From: Thiovulum sp. ES
GTDB taxonomy: Bacteria; Campylobacterota; Campylobacteria; Campylobacterales; Thiovulaceae
DNA length: 60,200 nucleotides
NCBI GenBank assembly: GCA_000276965.1
Contig: AKKQ01000006.1
Coordinates: 1-60,200, forward strand
Direction: 5' to 3'
The position numbers and the translations under genes are program-made. Under the pieces are notes generated by a model. That model ran no database searches. It was given only the letters and a program-made list of their open reading frames with translations, and was not told where the DNA came from. Positions 7,627-16,134 of the stretch are shown here, one piece after another (positions within the stretch are counted from its first letter, which is position 1; each line of letters starts with the position of its first letter).

Positions 7627-8760
7627 TTGAAAATTGGATTTTTAAGTAGCTTAGATTTAAATTTGTATCTATTTCGTCTTGATATTATGAAAAGACTTTT
7701 GAGAGATGGACACGAAGTTATAGCGATTGTTCCTCACGGAGACCATTTCGATAAAATTGGCGAGATAGGTGTTAAAATGGTGGATTACTCACTTTCGCGG
7801 GGTAGTCTTTCTCCCATTAGTGCGACCTCATCGATATTAGAACTTTCAAAAATTCTGAAATCCCTAAATTTAGATTTACTTCACACTTTTACAGTGAAAC
7901 CAAATATTTTTGGGACTTTTGCAGGAAAAATAGCGGGTGTTCCTAAAATAGTAAATTTGGTCGAGGGTCTCGGCTCTTTCTATATTGATAATTCTCTAAA
8001 AAGCAAAATTGTCCGAAAAATCATCGAAACATCCTATAAAATTTCATTCCGTTTCGCTCAAAAAGTTATTTTTGTAAATAGTGACGATCCAGAATATTTG
8101 GAATCAAAAGGCATTATTCCAAAAGAGAAAATTCATATTATTAAATCTGTTGGTGTTGATACTGATTTTTACCAAATGAAAAATGTAAGCGATGAGGTTC
8201 AGAGAAATCTTCGTGAAAATCTAGGGATTACAAACCAAAAAGTAATAATTATGATTGCTCGTGCAATTCTTCACAAAGGAACTCTTGATTTTTACAAATC
8301 TGCGGAAATTCTGAAAGAGCAAAATTATAAATTTCTGTTTGTTGGCGGACTTGATGAAGGAAACAAATTTGGAATGAGTCGAGATTTTATGAATTCAGGG
8401 AATGTAAATTGGTTGGATTTTCGGAATGATATTCGCGAACTTATTGCAATTTCTGATTTGGTTGTGTTGCCAAGTTATCGTGAGGGTGTTCCGCGGACAC
8501 TTTTGGAAGCATCTTCGATGGGAAAACCAATTATTGGAACTGATGTTGTCGGTGTTCGTGAAGCTGTCGATAATGGAGAAAATGGATTTCTAATTCCAAT
8601 TGAATCTCCAAAAATTCTTTCTGAAAAAATCTCACAAATTTTAGAAAATGAAAATTTGCAAAAAGAGATGTCGGATAAATCTCGACAAAAAGCTGTTTCT
8701 GAATTTGAAATTCAAAACATTGTTGAAAAGTATATAAAATTTTATTCAAACATAATTTAA
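7627..8760 (+). CDS. pglA: GT4 glycosyltransferase, PglA-like
   Basis: A 377-residue GT-B glycosyltransferase. The N-terminal half has KIGFLSS, then FRLDIMKRL, SLNLDLLHTFTVKPN and LVEGLGSFYIDN. The C-terminal half has IMIARAILHKG, FLFVGG and the LPSYREGVPRTLLEASSMGKPIIG donor-binding region with the E-x7-E motif. The pattern closely follows Campylobacter PglA, which adds GalNAc to undecaprenyl-diphospho-bacillosamine in N-glycan assembly. No other pgl genes are nearby, so the exact acceptor is uncertain. The start is TTG 7627, giving the canonical MKIGF beginning. It carries GATGAGGTC (antisense, 7824) and GATGAGGTT (8191). Confidence 0.75.
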   Translation: MKIGFLSSLDLNLYLFRLDIMKRLLRDGHEVIAIVPHGDHFDKIGEIGVKMVDYSLSRGSLSPISATSSILELSKILKSLNLDLLHTFTVKPNIFGTFAGKIAGVPKIVNLVEGLGSFYIDNSLKSKIVRKIIETSYKISFRFAQKVIFVNSDDPEYLESKGIIPKEKIHIIKSVGVDTDFYQMKNVSDEVQRNLRENLGITNQKVIIMIARAILHKGTLDFYKSAEILKEQNYKFLFVGGLDEGNKFGMSRDFMNSGNVNWLDFRNDIRELIAISDLVVLPSYREGVPRTLLEASSMGKPIIGTDVVGVREAVDNGENGFLIPIESPKILSEKISQILENENLQKEMSDKSRQKAVSEFEIQNIVEKYIKFYSNII

Positions 8761-8839
8761 AGTTGATTTAAAATAGAAGGTCACTCGAGGAAATTCTTTT
8801 CGCATTCTTCGGGTTGATTTTAAATTTAAGTTAAATAAT

Positions 8840-9298
8840 CTATTTTAGGTTTTTAATTTTTATTAAAATATTTTTATCTTTAAATCTTATTTCTTTTTTT
8901 GTAACTCTGTAATTTATATTTTCGATTTTTTGCTGAAATCCGTCATATATATTTTGACGATTTTTTCCACCAAAAATCTCTTTTCCACTAAAAATATTTT
9001 TTATAATTTGTTCTGGATATTTTTTACTTAAAAATTTAGAATTGAAAATTGAATAGGGAATTGGAGTCTCTCCATTTACTGAAACAAATGAGTCTAATTC
9101 TAATTCTAAAATTTGATTTCCAACCGAAAAAATTTCAACTTTTACACCATTTTCGCTTCTTGAAATGATTCCGATGTCAGAATATTTTAATCTGTTTGTC
9201 TTAATTGTAATTAGGTAATTTTCATGTGAAATATATTTTTGGGAACAGCCTAAATTTAGGAGGAGAATTCCCCCTAAAAAGATTTGTAAAATTTGCAA
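8840..9298 (-). CDS. Small predicted lipoprotein
   Basis: A 152-residue protein with a short hydrophobic leader ending in a lipobox-like LLNLGCSQ (Cys about 18), so probably lipid-anchored after cleavage. The rest is mostly beta-strand with many Lys, Asn and Ile residues and matches no family I recognise. It starts at TTG 9298, two bases after the dapD stop codon, and is therefore probably translated from the same transcript as dapD. Confidence 0.6.
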   Translation of the reverse strand: MQILQIFLGGILLLNLGCSQKYISHENYLITIKTNRLKYSDIGIISRSENGVKVEIFSVGNQILELELDSFVSVNGETPIPYSIFNSKFLSKKYPEQIIKNIFSGKEIFGGKNRQNIYDGFQQKIENINYRVTKKEIRFKDKNILIKIKNLK

Positions 9299-9300
9299 TT

Positions 9301-10470
9301 TTAGTTGTGAAGTTCAGAATTTAGCTCAATTTCTCGAGTGCTTCTAAAAACTTTCATTTCTCCAGTCGTGCTATCTTGTCGGAAGTGAAGTCCATTTAAT
9401 CCAGAAAGGTCTCGGCATCTCACATTTCCTGCTTCTGGTAATTTTTTACTATTTACAGTTTGTAATTTTTCTCGTTCAGTTTCAGAAAGAACAACTTTTG
9501 TTCCCGCAAGAACTGTAACACCACCATCAACAATACAGCCGTCGCCAAGAGAAATTCCAGTTGTAGAATTTGCACCAAGAAGACATTTCTCACCTACTGA
9601 AATAGGATCAGCATTTCCGCCAGAAAGAACACCAAGAATTGAAGCACCACCGCCAACATCAGAACCGTCGCCAACAATTGCCGAACTAGAAATTCGTCCT
9701 TCAACCATAGAAACACCATTTGTTCCTGCATTGAAATTGATATAACTTGCACCAGGCATAACAGTTGTTCCTGCCGAAAGTCTTGCACCAAATCGAACTT
9801 TTGAAGTTTCAAGAATTCGAGTATTGTCTTCAGGAATGATGTGTTGTAAAAATCGTGGAAATTTATCAACTGAATCTATTTCAGGATATTCGCCATCAAC
9901 TTTTAGTCTCATCTCATTTTCTCGTAACCAGTCAAGTTCGATTGGCTGATTTCCACTCCATGCAACATTGTGTAAAGCACCAAAAGCACCGCCTAAATTC
10001 AGGCTTCTCAAATCTGCTTTTTTAGTTGAAAGTGCATAGAGTTTAAGATAAGTTGCCTCGACAGATTTTAAGACCTCATCGCTGAAAATGAAAACGAGTC
10101 GAAAATTTTCTAAATCATCTCGACTGCTTAATATTTTTAACAAATCGATATTTTTATGTCCCTCTTCTCCCTCAAATGGAGCAAATTTATTTAATGCTTT
10201 ACTGATGAGGTCAGGAGTAACAGGAAATAGAGACTCGCTTTGCGAATAATCAATCTCTTTTCCAATCTCTTCTACCGCTGAAAGTAAAACAGTCGCAGAA
10301 CCAAAATTCTCATTCCAATTCGGTAGCGGATAAGTCGCTTGTAAAACTTTTGTTGAATCTTTTTGACCTAAATCAACTCGACAAATTCCAAAACCGATCG
10401 GATTTTTGTATCCATTTTGCTTTTGGAAATAGCTTATAAAATCTTTAAATTGCTCTTTTGTCTCAATCAT
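9301..10470 (-). CDS. dapD: Tetrahydrodipicolinate N-succinyltransferase
   Basis: A 389-residue enzyme that transfers succinyl from succinyl-CoA to tetrahydrodipicolinate in lysine and diaminopimelate synthesis. The N-terminal domain (about 1-215) is the long epsilonproteobacterial type. The C-terminal part is a left-handed beta-helix with hexapeptide-like repeats (FGARLSAGTTVMPGASYINF, SAIVGDGSDVGGGASILG, LLGANSTTGISLGDGCIVDGG). dapA lies 10 kb away on the same strand. Motif words occur at 10072 (sense) and 10204 (antisense, read as Asp-Leu-Ile). Confidence 0.92.
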   Translation of the reverse strand: MIETKEQFKDFISYFQKQNGYKNPIGFGICRVDLGQKDSTKVLQATYPLPNWNENFGSATVLLSAVEEIGKEIDYSQSESLFPVTPDLISKALNKFAPFEGEEGHKNIDLLKILSSRDDLENFRLVFIFSDEVLKSVEATYLKLYALSTKKADLRSLNLGGAFGALHNVAWSGNQPIELDWLRENEMRLKVDGEYPEIDSVDKFPRFLQHIIPEDNTRILETSKVRFGARLSAGTTVMPGASYINFNAGTNGVSMVEGRISSSAIVGDGSDVGGGASILGVLSGGNADPISVGEKCLLGANSTTGISLGDGCIVDGGVTVLAGTKVVLSETEREKLQTVNSKKLPEAGNVRCRDLSGLNGLHFRQDSTTGEMKVFRSTREIELNSELHN

Positions 10471-10510
10471 TTATATTCCAATTTTTTGAGATTCTAACAA
10501 GAATCATTCT

Positions 10511-12199
10511 TTAATGTCCGCTTGGTCCATTATGACAATCATAACAACCAATTTTATCGCCTTTTTGGAAAGTTTTTCCATCTAAAGTTCTCGTTTCAAA
10601 CATTTCAGAAAGTCCAGAACCACGATAATCTGAACCATGACATGCTGTACAACTGCTTGTTCCACTTCTTTCTGCCACATCTTCATGATTTCTAACCCAA
10701 CTACTACCAATTTGGTGTATTCTATGAGGACCACCATTTGCTGTGTAAATATTCTCTTCATGGCAACTAGCACAGTTTGAAAGAGTTCCGCTGTAACCTT
10801 GAATTCTCTCATTTTGTAAATTATCTTCCGCTTTAGTTGAAGGATAAATTGCATGAGTTGAACCATGACAAGCTGAACAACTTAAATCTCCGTGTCCAAC
10901 ACTCTCTTTAAAAGTTTTTCCACTATTTGTCGCAAAACGAGTATCCGAAATTAGAGTTGAACGAAGTGTCCCTGTTCCATAATCTGTAACGGCAGTTGTT
11001 TCCCGTTCTCCATCGTGGTGGCAAGATTGACAATCAGGAACATCATTCCATGGGCTTCGACTACTTGATGAAACGGCGGACATAGTTCCATGGCAACTTT
11101 GACACTCAATTTCTCCACCGCTCATAGCTCCACGAAAACAATTTGTCTCTTCACCAGGGTGGCATTTGTAACAAGTCTCTTTAGTATTTACAGTTTCAAT
11201 TTTTGCATGTTCAGAGTGAATGGCTCGAGAAAGTGAGGGGATTCCAGAAAAACCATCTTTTCCAAGTGCATTACTACTATGACAAGCAGAACACAAAATA
11301 GGAGTTCCATTTTTCACAGTTTGATAAAGTGATGTTTCATAGCTATATCCATTTTCCGCTAACTTTTCTAAATATGGAGAAATGTCATGTTTGTCATCGT
11401 GTAATTTCAAAATATTTAGTTTGTAATCAGCTTCTAAATCTGAACTATTTTCCCAACCTGCAGATGGTTTGACCTCATCGCTACCACCAGAAGCATGACA
11501 ACTTTTACAATTCATTTCGTCACTAACTGGTAGAACTGTTGTTGTTTCTGAAAGTGTTTCTCCAGTTGCAGAATCTTTTGCAACAACTCGAACCATCGGA
11601 TAGTAATTTTTTGTGCCGTCATCATTTTCTGGAACAGTCGGAATTCCGTGAGCTTCCCAAAACCCAGAATCAACATTGAGACTCATATTTTCAGGAGTAT
11701 CACTTTGGACTCGATTTCCTGTCAAACCTGTATCAGATTCTGCAGAAACTCCAAAGAGAGCAGAAAGATAATCCCAAAAATTTGTTTTTGAAGAACTATT
11801 TGAATTCACTTTTTCTTCAAGCGAATAAAAAGATTCGTATGTGAGTGAAATTCCGCTTTTGATTTTTTCAGGCTCATCACCCTTTTTTATCACCTGTGCT
11901 ACTAAATTACTGTATGGCGGAAGAATTGAAAAAACTGAAAAATCACTCCCGTCCGTACAATGCATTCCCAAATCACTCCATGCAATAACTTGATAATCTG
12001 AACCACTTGAGATTTCCCGCGAAATATCAACACTCTCTTTTTCTGTTTGAGTGTTTTCTTCTATATTTTCAGAAAGATTCGTCTCTTCTGTTTCAGAATT
12101 ATATAGTAGATTTTGATTTGTATTTTCCTCTGAATTGCTGGAATCACAACCAGTCTGAAAGAGTAGAAATGCCGTAAAAAATAAGATTTTGTATTTCAC
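10511..12199 (-). CDS. Nine-haem c-type cytochrome lipoprotein
   Basis: A 562-residue exported protein. The leader ends in a lipobox (LFQTGCDSS), then comes an acidic Asn/Glu/Ser-rich linker (about 20-65) and a segment with SDLGMHCTDG. I count nine CxxCH haem sites (CKSCH, CSACH, CYKCH, CQSCH twice, CSACH, CASCH, CTACH, CYDCH). The N-terminal 250 residues before the first haem site are unusual. The architecture suggests periplasmic or outer-surface electron transfer. Donor and acceptor cannot be named, and there is no neighbouring reductase. It has one sense motif word at 11471. Confidence 0.8.
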   Translation of the reverse strand: MKYKILFFTAFLLFQTGCDSSNSEENTNQNLLYNSETEETNLSENIEENTQTEKESVDISREISSGSDYQVIAWSDLGMHCTDGSDFSVFSILPPYSNLVAQVIKKGDEPEKIKSGISLTYESFYSLEEKVNSNSSSKTNFWDYLSALFGVSAESDTGLTGNRVQSDTPENMSLNVDSGFWEAHGIPTVPENDDGTKNYYPMVRVVAKDSATGETLSETTTVLPVSDEMNCKSCHASGGSDEVKPSAGWENSSDLEADYKLNILKLHDDKHDISPYLEKLAENGYSYETSLYQTVKNGTPILCSACHSSNALGKDGFSGIPSLSRAIHSEHAKIETVNTKETCYKCHPGEETNCFRGAMSGGEIECQSCHGTMSAVSSSSRSPWNDVPDCQSCHHDGERETTAVTDYGTGTLRSTLISDTRFATNSGKTFKESVGHGDLSCSACHGSTHAIYPSTKAEDNLQNERIQGYSGTLSNCASCHEENIYTANGGPHRIHQIGSSWVRNHEDVAERSGTSSCTACHGSDYRGSGLSEMFETRTLDGKTFQKGDKIGCYDCHNGPSGH

Positions 12200-12266
12200 A
12201 AAAAATCCTTAAACTATTATAATTTATAAAGATTTTAGCAGAAAAAATTAAATTTGTTCCGTGTGT

Positions 12267-12272
12267 TATAAT
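12267..12272 (+). promoter_or_regulatory. -10 element for atpB
   Basis: TGTGTTATAATTC gives an extended -10 (TATAAT at 12267-12272) 28 bases upstream of the atpB ATG. The upstream stretch is T-rich rather than showing a clear -35, as is usual for Campylobacterota sigma-70 promoters. Confidence 0.55.
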
Positions 12273-12300
12273 TCAAATTAAAAAGTAGGGAAAAATTCAT

Positions 12301-12978
12301 ATGAACGAACTCTTTACATTCTTTGGTGTAGTTTCTCACAATCACTATTGGATTTACTTAACTCACATGCTTTTTGCAACTGCGATTGTTATGTTCCTTG
12401 CAAAAAAAGCTATTAATTCTATGAGACTTGTTCCAGTAGGTTTTCAAAATGTGATGGAAGCTTACCTCGGTGGTGTTCTTGCAATGGGTCGAGACACAAT
12501 TGGAAAAGATGAAGCTCGACGATATTTACCACTTGTTGCAACTCTTGGTCTTTTTGTTGTTGTTTCAAACTTTATCGGTATTGTCCCAGGATTTGAGTCT
12601 CCGTCAAGTTTCTTAGATTTTACACTTGCATTGGCAATTTCTATTTTTGTATATTACAACTATGAGGGAATTCGACGAAACGGTGTTGCAAAATATTTTG
12701 GACACTTCTCTGGTCCAGTTTGGTGGTTAGCTTGGTTAATGTTCCCAATCGAAATCATTTCTCACATCAGCCGAATTATTTCACTCTCTTTCCGACTTTT
12801 TGGAAATATTAAAGGTGATGATCTTTTCTTAGCTGTTGTACTTATGTTAGCTCCGTGGTTTGCACCGTTACCAGCTTTTGCACTTCTTACATTTTCTGGT
12901 GTTCTTCAAGCTTTCATTATCATGATTCTAACTTATGTTTATTTAGCGGGTGCTGTTCATATCAGCGAGGATCACTAA
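12301..12978 (+). CDS. atpB: F1Fo ATP synthase subunit a
   Basis: A 225-residue polytopic protein that forms the proton half-channels beside the c-ring. Visible hallmarks are [26 protein letters not shown]-like helix ends, [15 protein letters not shown] with the essential arginine in the penultimate helix, and the C-terminal [18 protein letters not shown]. Length is normal for the family. It stands apart from the other ATP synthase genes, as is usual in Campylobacterota, and is followed closely by a small membrane protein gene. Confidence 0.93.
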   Translation: MNELFTFFGVVSHNHYWIYLTHMLFATAIVMFLAKKAINSMRLVPVGFQNVMEAYLGGVLAMGRDTIGKDEARRYLPLVATLGLFVVVSNFIGIVPGFESPSSFLDFTLALAISIFVYYNYEGIRRNGVAKYFGHFSGPVWWLAWLMFPIEIISHISRIISLSFRLFGNIKGDDLFLAVVLMLAPWFAPLPAFALLTFSGVLQAFIIMILTYVYLAGAVHISEDH

Positions 12979-12984
12979 AAATAT

Positions 12985-13269
12985 ATGGAATTTGTAAGCA
13001 GAGGAAAACTTGAGTCCTTGCTCAACACTCTTCTAGGTATCTCTTGGTCTCTTGCGACTTTTGGAACAATTTTTGTTGCAATTGTCACTCTCAAGAGTGC
13101 CTCAATTTTTATGGCAATAATCATAACTTTTCTATTCTTTTTCATTATTTCTATCGTGGTTCTATTTTTAGAAAATCTCAAACTAAATTTAGAACAAGAT
13201 CGAAAAATAGATTTTCTACTCAAAGAATTAAAACAAAAAAACAAAACTTCTGAATCTGTTAAAATCTGA
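12985..13269 (+). CDS. Small two-helix membrane protein downstream of atpB
   Basis: A 94-residue protein with two hydrophobic helices (about 14-34 and 39-62) and a charged, lysine-rich C-terminus predicted to be helical. It starts six bases after the atpB stop. A small integral membrane protein at this position is a conserved neighbour of atpB in Campylobacter, so co-transcription is likely. Function is unknown. Confidence 0.65.
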   Translation: MEFVSRGKLESLLNTLLGISWSLATFGTIFVAIVTLKSASIFMAIIITFLFFFIISIVVLFLENLKLNLEQDRKIDFLLKELKQKNKTSESVKI

Positions 13270-13288
13270 AAAAGCAAAAGGAGAAAAT

Positions 13289-14203
13289 ATGAAAAAAATC
13301 TTTTCTATTTTCCTATTTTTCGGAACTTCTTCACTTTTTAGTGAAATAACTCAAATGCACGGAAATTTATGGTTTGAACCAACTTCTGGTGCAATTGACG
13401 GTAGCACAATTGAGATCACTTACGATGAGGTCGGATTTTACAATACAACAGAAATGTATGATGATGGTTTCCGAACAGCGGAGGGAGAATTTGCAATCAA
13501 AATGTTTCACTACGGTTCAGGTTGGGGAATTTTTGATGTAACACCTCGACCAGACAGTTACGAAATTCTTGAAAACAATGGTTCGGTTATTGGAGGTGAG
13601 TCAAATCTTATCTATTCACAAGACGGCAAATTTTCAACAATAATTGCAAAATGGGATGAAATTCCTGAAACTTTAAATTATGAATGCGACGATTATTGTC
13701 TTGCATCAAAATTAGAGAGCGAAGTTGGAATTTGTGAAAAATCATTGACCTATGCGAAATCTCCAAAAACAGGAACTTGGTTTCCATTTCCGACTCTTTG
13801 TGATGTGCCAGAAAATTGGGAAACCTCATCGGAAAAACCAACTGATTTTAATTTAGATGATATGGGAATCCCTGAAGAAATTGAAATAACTCTTGAGAAC
13901 AGTGAAGTTTTTTCTGCGGGATTTAAAGCGGGTGTTGAAAGTTCAAATTGGACAGAAAATGATATTTTAGAAATTGGAACAGGCTGGACTCTCCATGGAA
14001 CAACAAATAAAATTACAAATTTAAATATTTTTGACTCGACTGATATTGTTTGGATTTTTGCCGATGGAAATTGGAAAGGTTGGAGTAGCGATGATGTTAA
14101 ACAAACTATTTTAAAAAATAATTATAATCTTCTTGAATCAATTCCAAAAAATAGTGGTTTTTGGATTTACAAACCTGAAATTATGATTCCAATAACAAAA
14201 TAG
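13289..14203 (+). CDS. Exported protein of unknown function
   Basis: A 304-residue protein with a clear signal peptide (about 1-18) and an AAAGGAG ribosome binding site. The mature part is rich in aromatic, Gly and acidic residues and predicted beta-strand (MHGNLWFEPTSGAIDG, FHYGSGWGIFDV, then a Cys pair near CDDYCLASKL). The C-terminal third (GTGWTLHGTTNKI, WIFADGNWKGWSSDD, NSGFWIYKP) looks like a repeated Trp-rich beta unit. No family was recognised. It may be a surface or periplasmic binding protein; this is not established. Confidence 0.6.
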   Translation: MKKIFSIFLFFGTSSLFSEITQMHGNLWFEPTSGAIDGSTIEITYDEVGFYNTTEMYDDGFRTAEGEFAIKMFHYGSGWGIFDVTPRPDSYEILENNGSVIGGESNLIYSQDGKFSTIIAKWDEIPETLNYECDDYCLASKLESEVGICEKSLTYAKSPKTGTWFPFPTLCDVPENWETSSEKPTDFNLDDMGIPEEIEITLENSEVFSAGFKAGVESSNWTENDILEIGTGWTLHGTTNKITNLNIFDSTDIVWIFADGNWKGWSSDDVKQTILKNNYNLLESIPKNSGFWIYKPEIMIPITK

Positions 14204-14268
14204 TTTTAATTTCCTCTAATATTTTTCATTAAATACCGCGATTAAGGTTTATTTTTAAAAAAAGAGAC

Positions 14269-14296
14269 TATAATTTACCTAATAAATTTTATTAGG
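14269..14296 (+). promoter_or_regulatory. Promoter and palindromic operator for the small cytochrome c gene
   Basis: TATAAT at 14269-14274 is followed after four bases by a 19-bp palindrome CCTAATAAATTTTATTAGG (14278-14296), which would overlap the transcription start. The arrangement suggests repression by a dimeric regulator. The repressor is unknown. Confidence 0.5.
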
Positions 14297-14304
14297 AATC
14301 TACT

Positions 14305-14748
14305 ATGAAATTAGGAATTGCATTAGCATCTCTTTCACTTGTAGCTGTTTCTTTCACTGCTTGTGGTGGTGAAGATAAACCAGCTGAAAAAGCTCCAGCT
14401 CCTGCTGTTGAAACAAAAGCTGAAACTCCAGCTCCTGCTGTTGAATCAAAAGCTGAAACTCCTGCACCAGTTACTGCTCCTGCTGCTGAAGAAACTGCAT
14501 CTGCTGCTCCAGATGGAAAAGCTCTTTTTGCAAAATGTGCTGCTTGTCATGGACAAAATGCTGAAAAATCAGCTCTTGGAAAATCTCAAGTTATCGCTGG
14601 TTGGGATGCTGCTAAAATTGAAACAGCTCTTAACGGATACAAAGATGGTTCTTACGGTGGTGCAATGAAAGGTCTTATGAAAGGTCAAGTTGCAACTCTT
14701 TCTGATGCTGATACAAAAGCTCTAGCTGAATACGTTTCAGGTCTATAA
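14305..14748 (+). CDS. Small class I cytochrome c with Ala/Pro-rich linker, lipoprotein-like
   Basis: A 147-residue protein. The leader ends in a lipobox-like FTACGG (Cys about 20). A tandem-repeat linker of Ala, Pro, Glu and Lys follows (about 27-70, units like PAPAVETKAET). Then comes a monohaem domain with CAACHG (about 79-84) and a distal methionine region around GAMKGLMKG. It probably shuttles electrons in the periplasm, tethered by the flexible linker. Codon use (many GCT, GAA, AAA) is more biased than its neighbours, suggesting strong expression, which fits the good promoter. Confidence 0.85.
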   Translation: MKLGIALASLSLVAVSFTACGGEDKPAEKAPAPAVETKAETPAPAVESKAETPAPVTAPAAEETASAAPDGKALFAKCAACHGQNAEKSALGKSQVIAGWDAAKIETALNGYKDGSYGGAMKGLMKGQVATLSDADTKALAEYVSGL

Positions 14749-14754
14749 TTTTTT

Positions 14755-14770
14755 GGAGGCATTTGCCTCC
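14755..14770 (+). terminator. Possible terminator hairpin after cytochrome c
   Basis: GGAGGC (14755-14760) and GCCTCC (14765-14770) form a stable stem with a 4-nt loop just after the stop codon. There is no T-run immediately downstream on the + strand, so this may be a factor-assisted terminator or a stabilising 3' end. Confidence 0.5.
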
Positions 14771-14883
14771 AGCCTCTTCTAATAACTAAGAGTTTTCCAA
14801 GAGAATTTGTTTCTCAATAAAATATATTTTTCTTATATAAATAATTTGTCAAATTATATTCAAGCAATTCAAAACTTTTTGAA

Positions 14884-14991
14884 AGTTTTTCAATCAAATC
14901 AAGAGTTTTTAAGCTCAAGTTTGTGATTTTTTTGAGAAGAGAGAGAACCTCTTTTTTGTAGTCATCAATTTTTAGGCAATTGTCGGGTCTT
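14884..14991 (-). pseudogene. Remnant of the RM gene 3' end
   Basis: The first 68 bases match 16142-16209, the 3' end of the fused RM gene, with about two mismatches. The copy then degenerates but rejoins at CAATTGTCGGGTCTT. It therefore represents roughly the last 40 codons of a second copy of that gene, now non-coding. The two copies flank the Bro-N gene and the RHH-like small gene as a long direct repeat. Confidence 0.75.
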
Positions 14992-15000
14992 AAATATTTA

Positions 15001-15738
15001 TCATAGAATTGTGGAAATTTTCCACTTTAGTTGGTTGAATTTATTTCCAATTTCTAAGCAGAATTCTTTTCCGTTTTCAGTTGGTTGCCAAACATCATTT
15101 TCATCTCGAAATTGAAAGCCTTTTTTCTCTAAAATCAAATTCACTTCTGCTCCAGACATTCCCAAAAATTTTCCGAGTTCTGTCGGCAAAAAATATGAGT
15201 TTTTGAAACTTTTTCCAAATTGTTCTAAAAGAGATTCACCATTTTTGTTTTTGTGAAAAGTATCAAGTTCGATCTGTTCGACTGGATTCAAATCACGGAA
15301 TTTTGTCAAAATTTGGATTCCATTTTCAACAATTTCTAGGCTTGTTTGTGGAACATGTTTTTCAGTTTCGGCTTTTTTCTTAATTGAGTAAGAACCAGTT
15401 TTACGGATTTGTGGAAGAACTTCTTCAAAAATCCATTTTTCAATTTTTTCAGCTTCAGGCATTTCAGACTTGATTATAAGTCTCCAAACATCTGGTTCTT
15501 GAATCAATTTAACTTTTTTGTAATTGTTTCCAAAAACATCTGATAAATTCAACTGTCGCAGATCGCTACCTTTAAAGTTTTCAACCGTCGTGCTATTTTT
15601 ACAGTGCTTTGAAACGGCATCTCTGGTGTTTTTGTATTGCAAAATTTCTGCTATATCTTTTGCAATAAAATACTCTTTTCCATTAATTAACAAAATTCTT
15701 ACTTGAAAATCGTTAAAATCCTGAGTTATTAGGTGCAT
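15001..15738 (-). CDS. Bro-N antirepressor-like protein
   Basis: A 245-residue protein. The N-terminal Bro-N/KilA-like DNA-binding domain (about 10-115) has VRILLINGKEYFIAKDIAEILQY, then DVWRLIIKSEMPEAEKIEKWIFEEVLPQIRKTGSY, a hallmark of phage antirepressors. A spacer and a C-terminal domain follow (about 190-245: YFLPTELGKFLGMSGAEVN, then GFQFRDENDVWQPTENGKEF and NQLKWKIS). The same C-terminal domain ends the three proteins in the 50.8-54.7 kb island. The gene lies between direct repeats of the RM gene end and is divergent from a small RHH-like gene, so it looks like an inserted cassette. It contains no GATGAGGTC word, unlike most core genes here. Confidence 0.8.
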   Translation of the reverse strand: MHLITQDFNDFQVRILLINGKEYFIAKDIAEILQYKNTRDAVSKHCKNSTTVENFKGSDLRQLNLSDVFGNNYKKVKLIQEPDVWRLIIKSEMPEAEKIEKWIFEEVLPQIRKTGSYSIKKKAETEKHVPQTSLEIVENGIQILTKFRDLNPVEQIELDTFHKNKNGESLLEQFGKSFKNSYFLPTELGKFLGMSGAEVNLILEKKGFQFRDENDVWQPTENGKEFCLEIGNKFNQLKWKISTIL

Positions 15739-15851
15739 AAAATTACCTTTTAAAAATATGTCTTTGGTATTTTATGCTTTTAATTATTAATTTTAACTTA
15801 AATAAGCTTATAATAATGTTTTTATAGCTATAAAAAAGAGGTAAAGAACCA
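15739..15851. promoter_or_regulatory. Divergent promoter region with 18-bp perfect palindrome
   Basis: Between the Bro-N gene and the small + strand gene lies an AT-rich region with TTATAATAATG near 15809-15818 and a perfect palindrome TTTTTATAGCTATAAAAA at 15819-15836. The palindrome lies just before the GAGG ribosome binding site of the + gene. It is a good candidate operator for the RHH-like product or the Bro-N protein. Confidence 0.5.
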
Positions 15852-16019
15852 TTGAAAGAGCAAGAAAAATATGCAACAACTTTCTACACAACAAAAGATG
15901 TAAAGACAGAAGCTTTAAAAATTGCTAAGAAAAAAGGAATTCATACTTTAAATGGATTATTAAATATTTTAATTGCAGATTTTGTTGAAAAAAATAGAGA
16001 AATTTTAGAGAGAAAATGA
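15852..16019 (+). CDS. Small ribbon-helix-helix-like protein (55 aa)
   Basis: TTG at 15852, preceded by GAGGT at 15838-15842, opens a 55-codon frame ending in TGA 16017-16019. The product (MKEQEKYATTFYTTKDVKTE, then ALKIAKKKGIHTLNGLLNIL, then IADFVEKN) has the short-strand, helix, helix layout of small RHH DNA-binding proteins, with the G-x-S/T-N turn replaced by HTLNGLL. It is divergent from the Bro-N gene and next to a perfect palindrome, so I infer that it represses the shared region. No toxin gene accompanies it. Confidence 0.55.
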   Translation: MKEQEKYATTFYTTKDVKTEALKIAKKKGIHTLNGLLNILIADFVEKNREILERK

Positions 16020-16043
16020 AATTTAAAGTTTTTCAATCGGAGT

Positions 16044-16134
16044 CAGGACTTTAGTCCTGCATTTTTGAGACGAGACTAAAGTCTCGATTTCGTGAATTTT
16101 TTATACTGAATCTTGTCCCGAATTCATTTCGGGA
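16044..16134. repeat. Three adjacent short palindromes at the RM gene end
   Basis: CAGGACTTTAGTCCTG (16044-16059), CGAGACTAAAGTCTCG (16071-16086) and TCCCGAA..TTCGGGA (16116-16134) are packed between the small + gene and the RM stop codon. The first two share an ACTTTAGT/ACTAAAGT core. They may act as terminators for the convergent genes, but they also belong to the palindromic-repeat population of this genome. Confidence 0.65.

Noticed and set aside
12975-13277. Minus-strand 100-codon frame opposite the small membrane protein
   Set aside because: It mirrors the + strand gene, lacks a ribosome binding site and has no family features.
14380-14500. Tandem repeats as a regulatory array
   Set aside because: The repeats encode the Ala/Pro/Glu/Lys linker of the small cytochrome and are explained by that protein.
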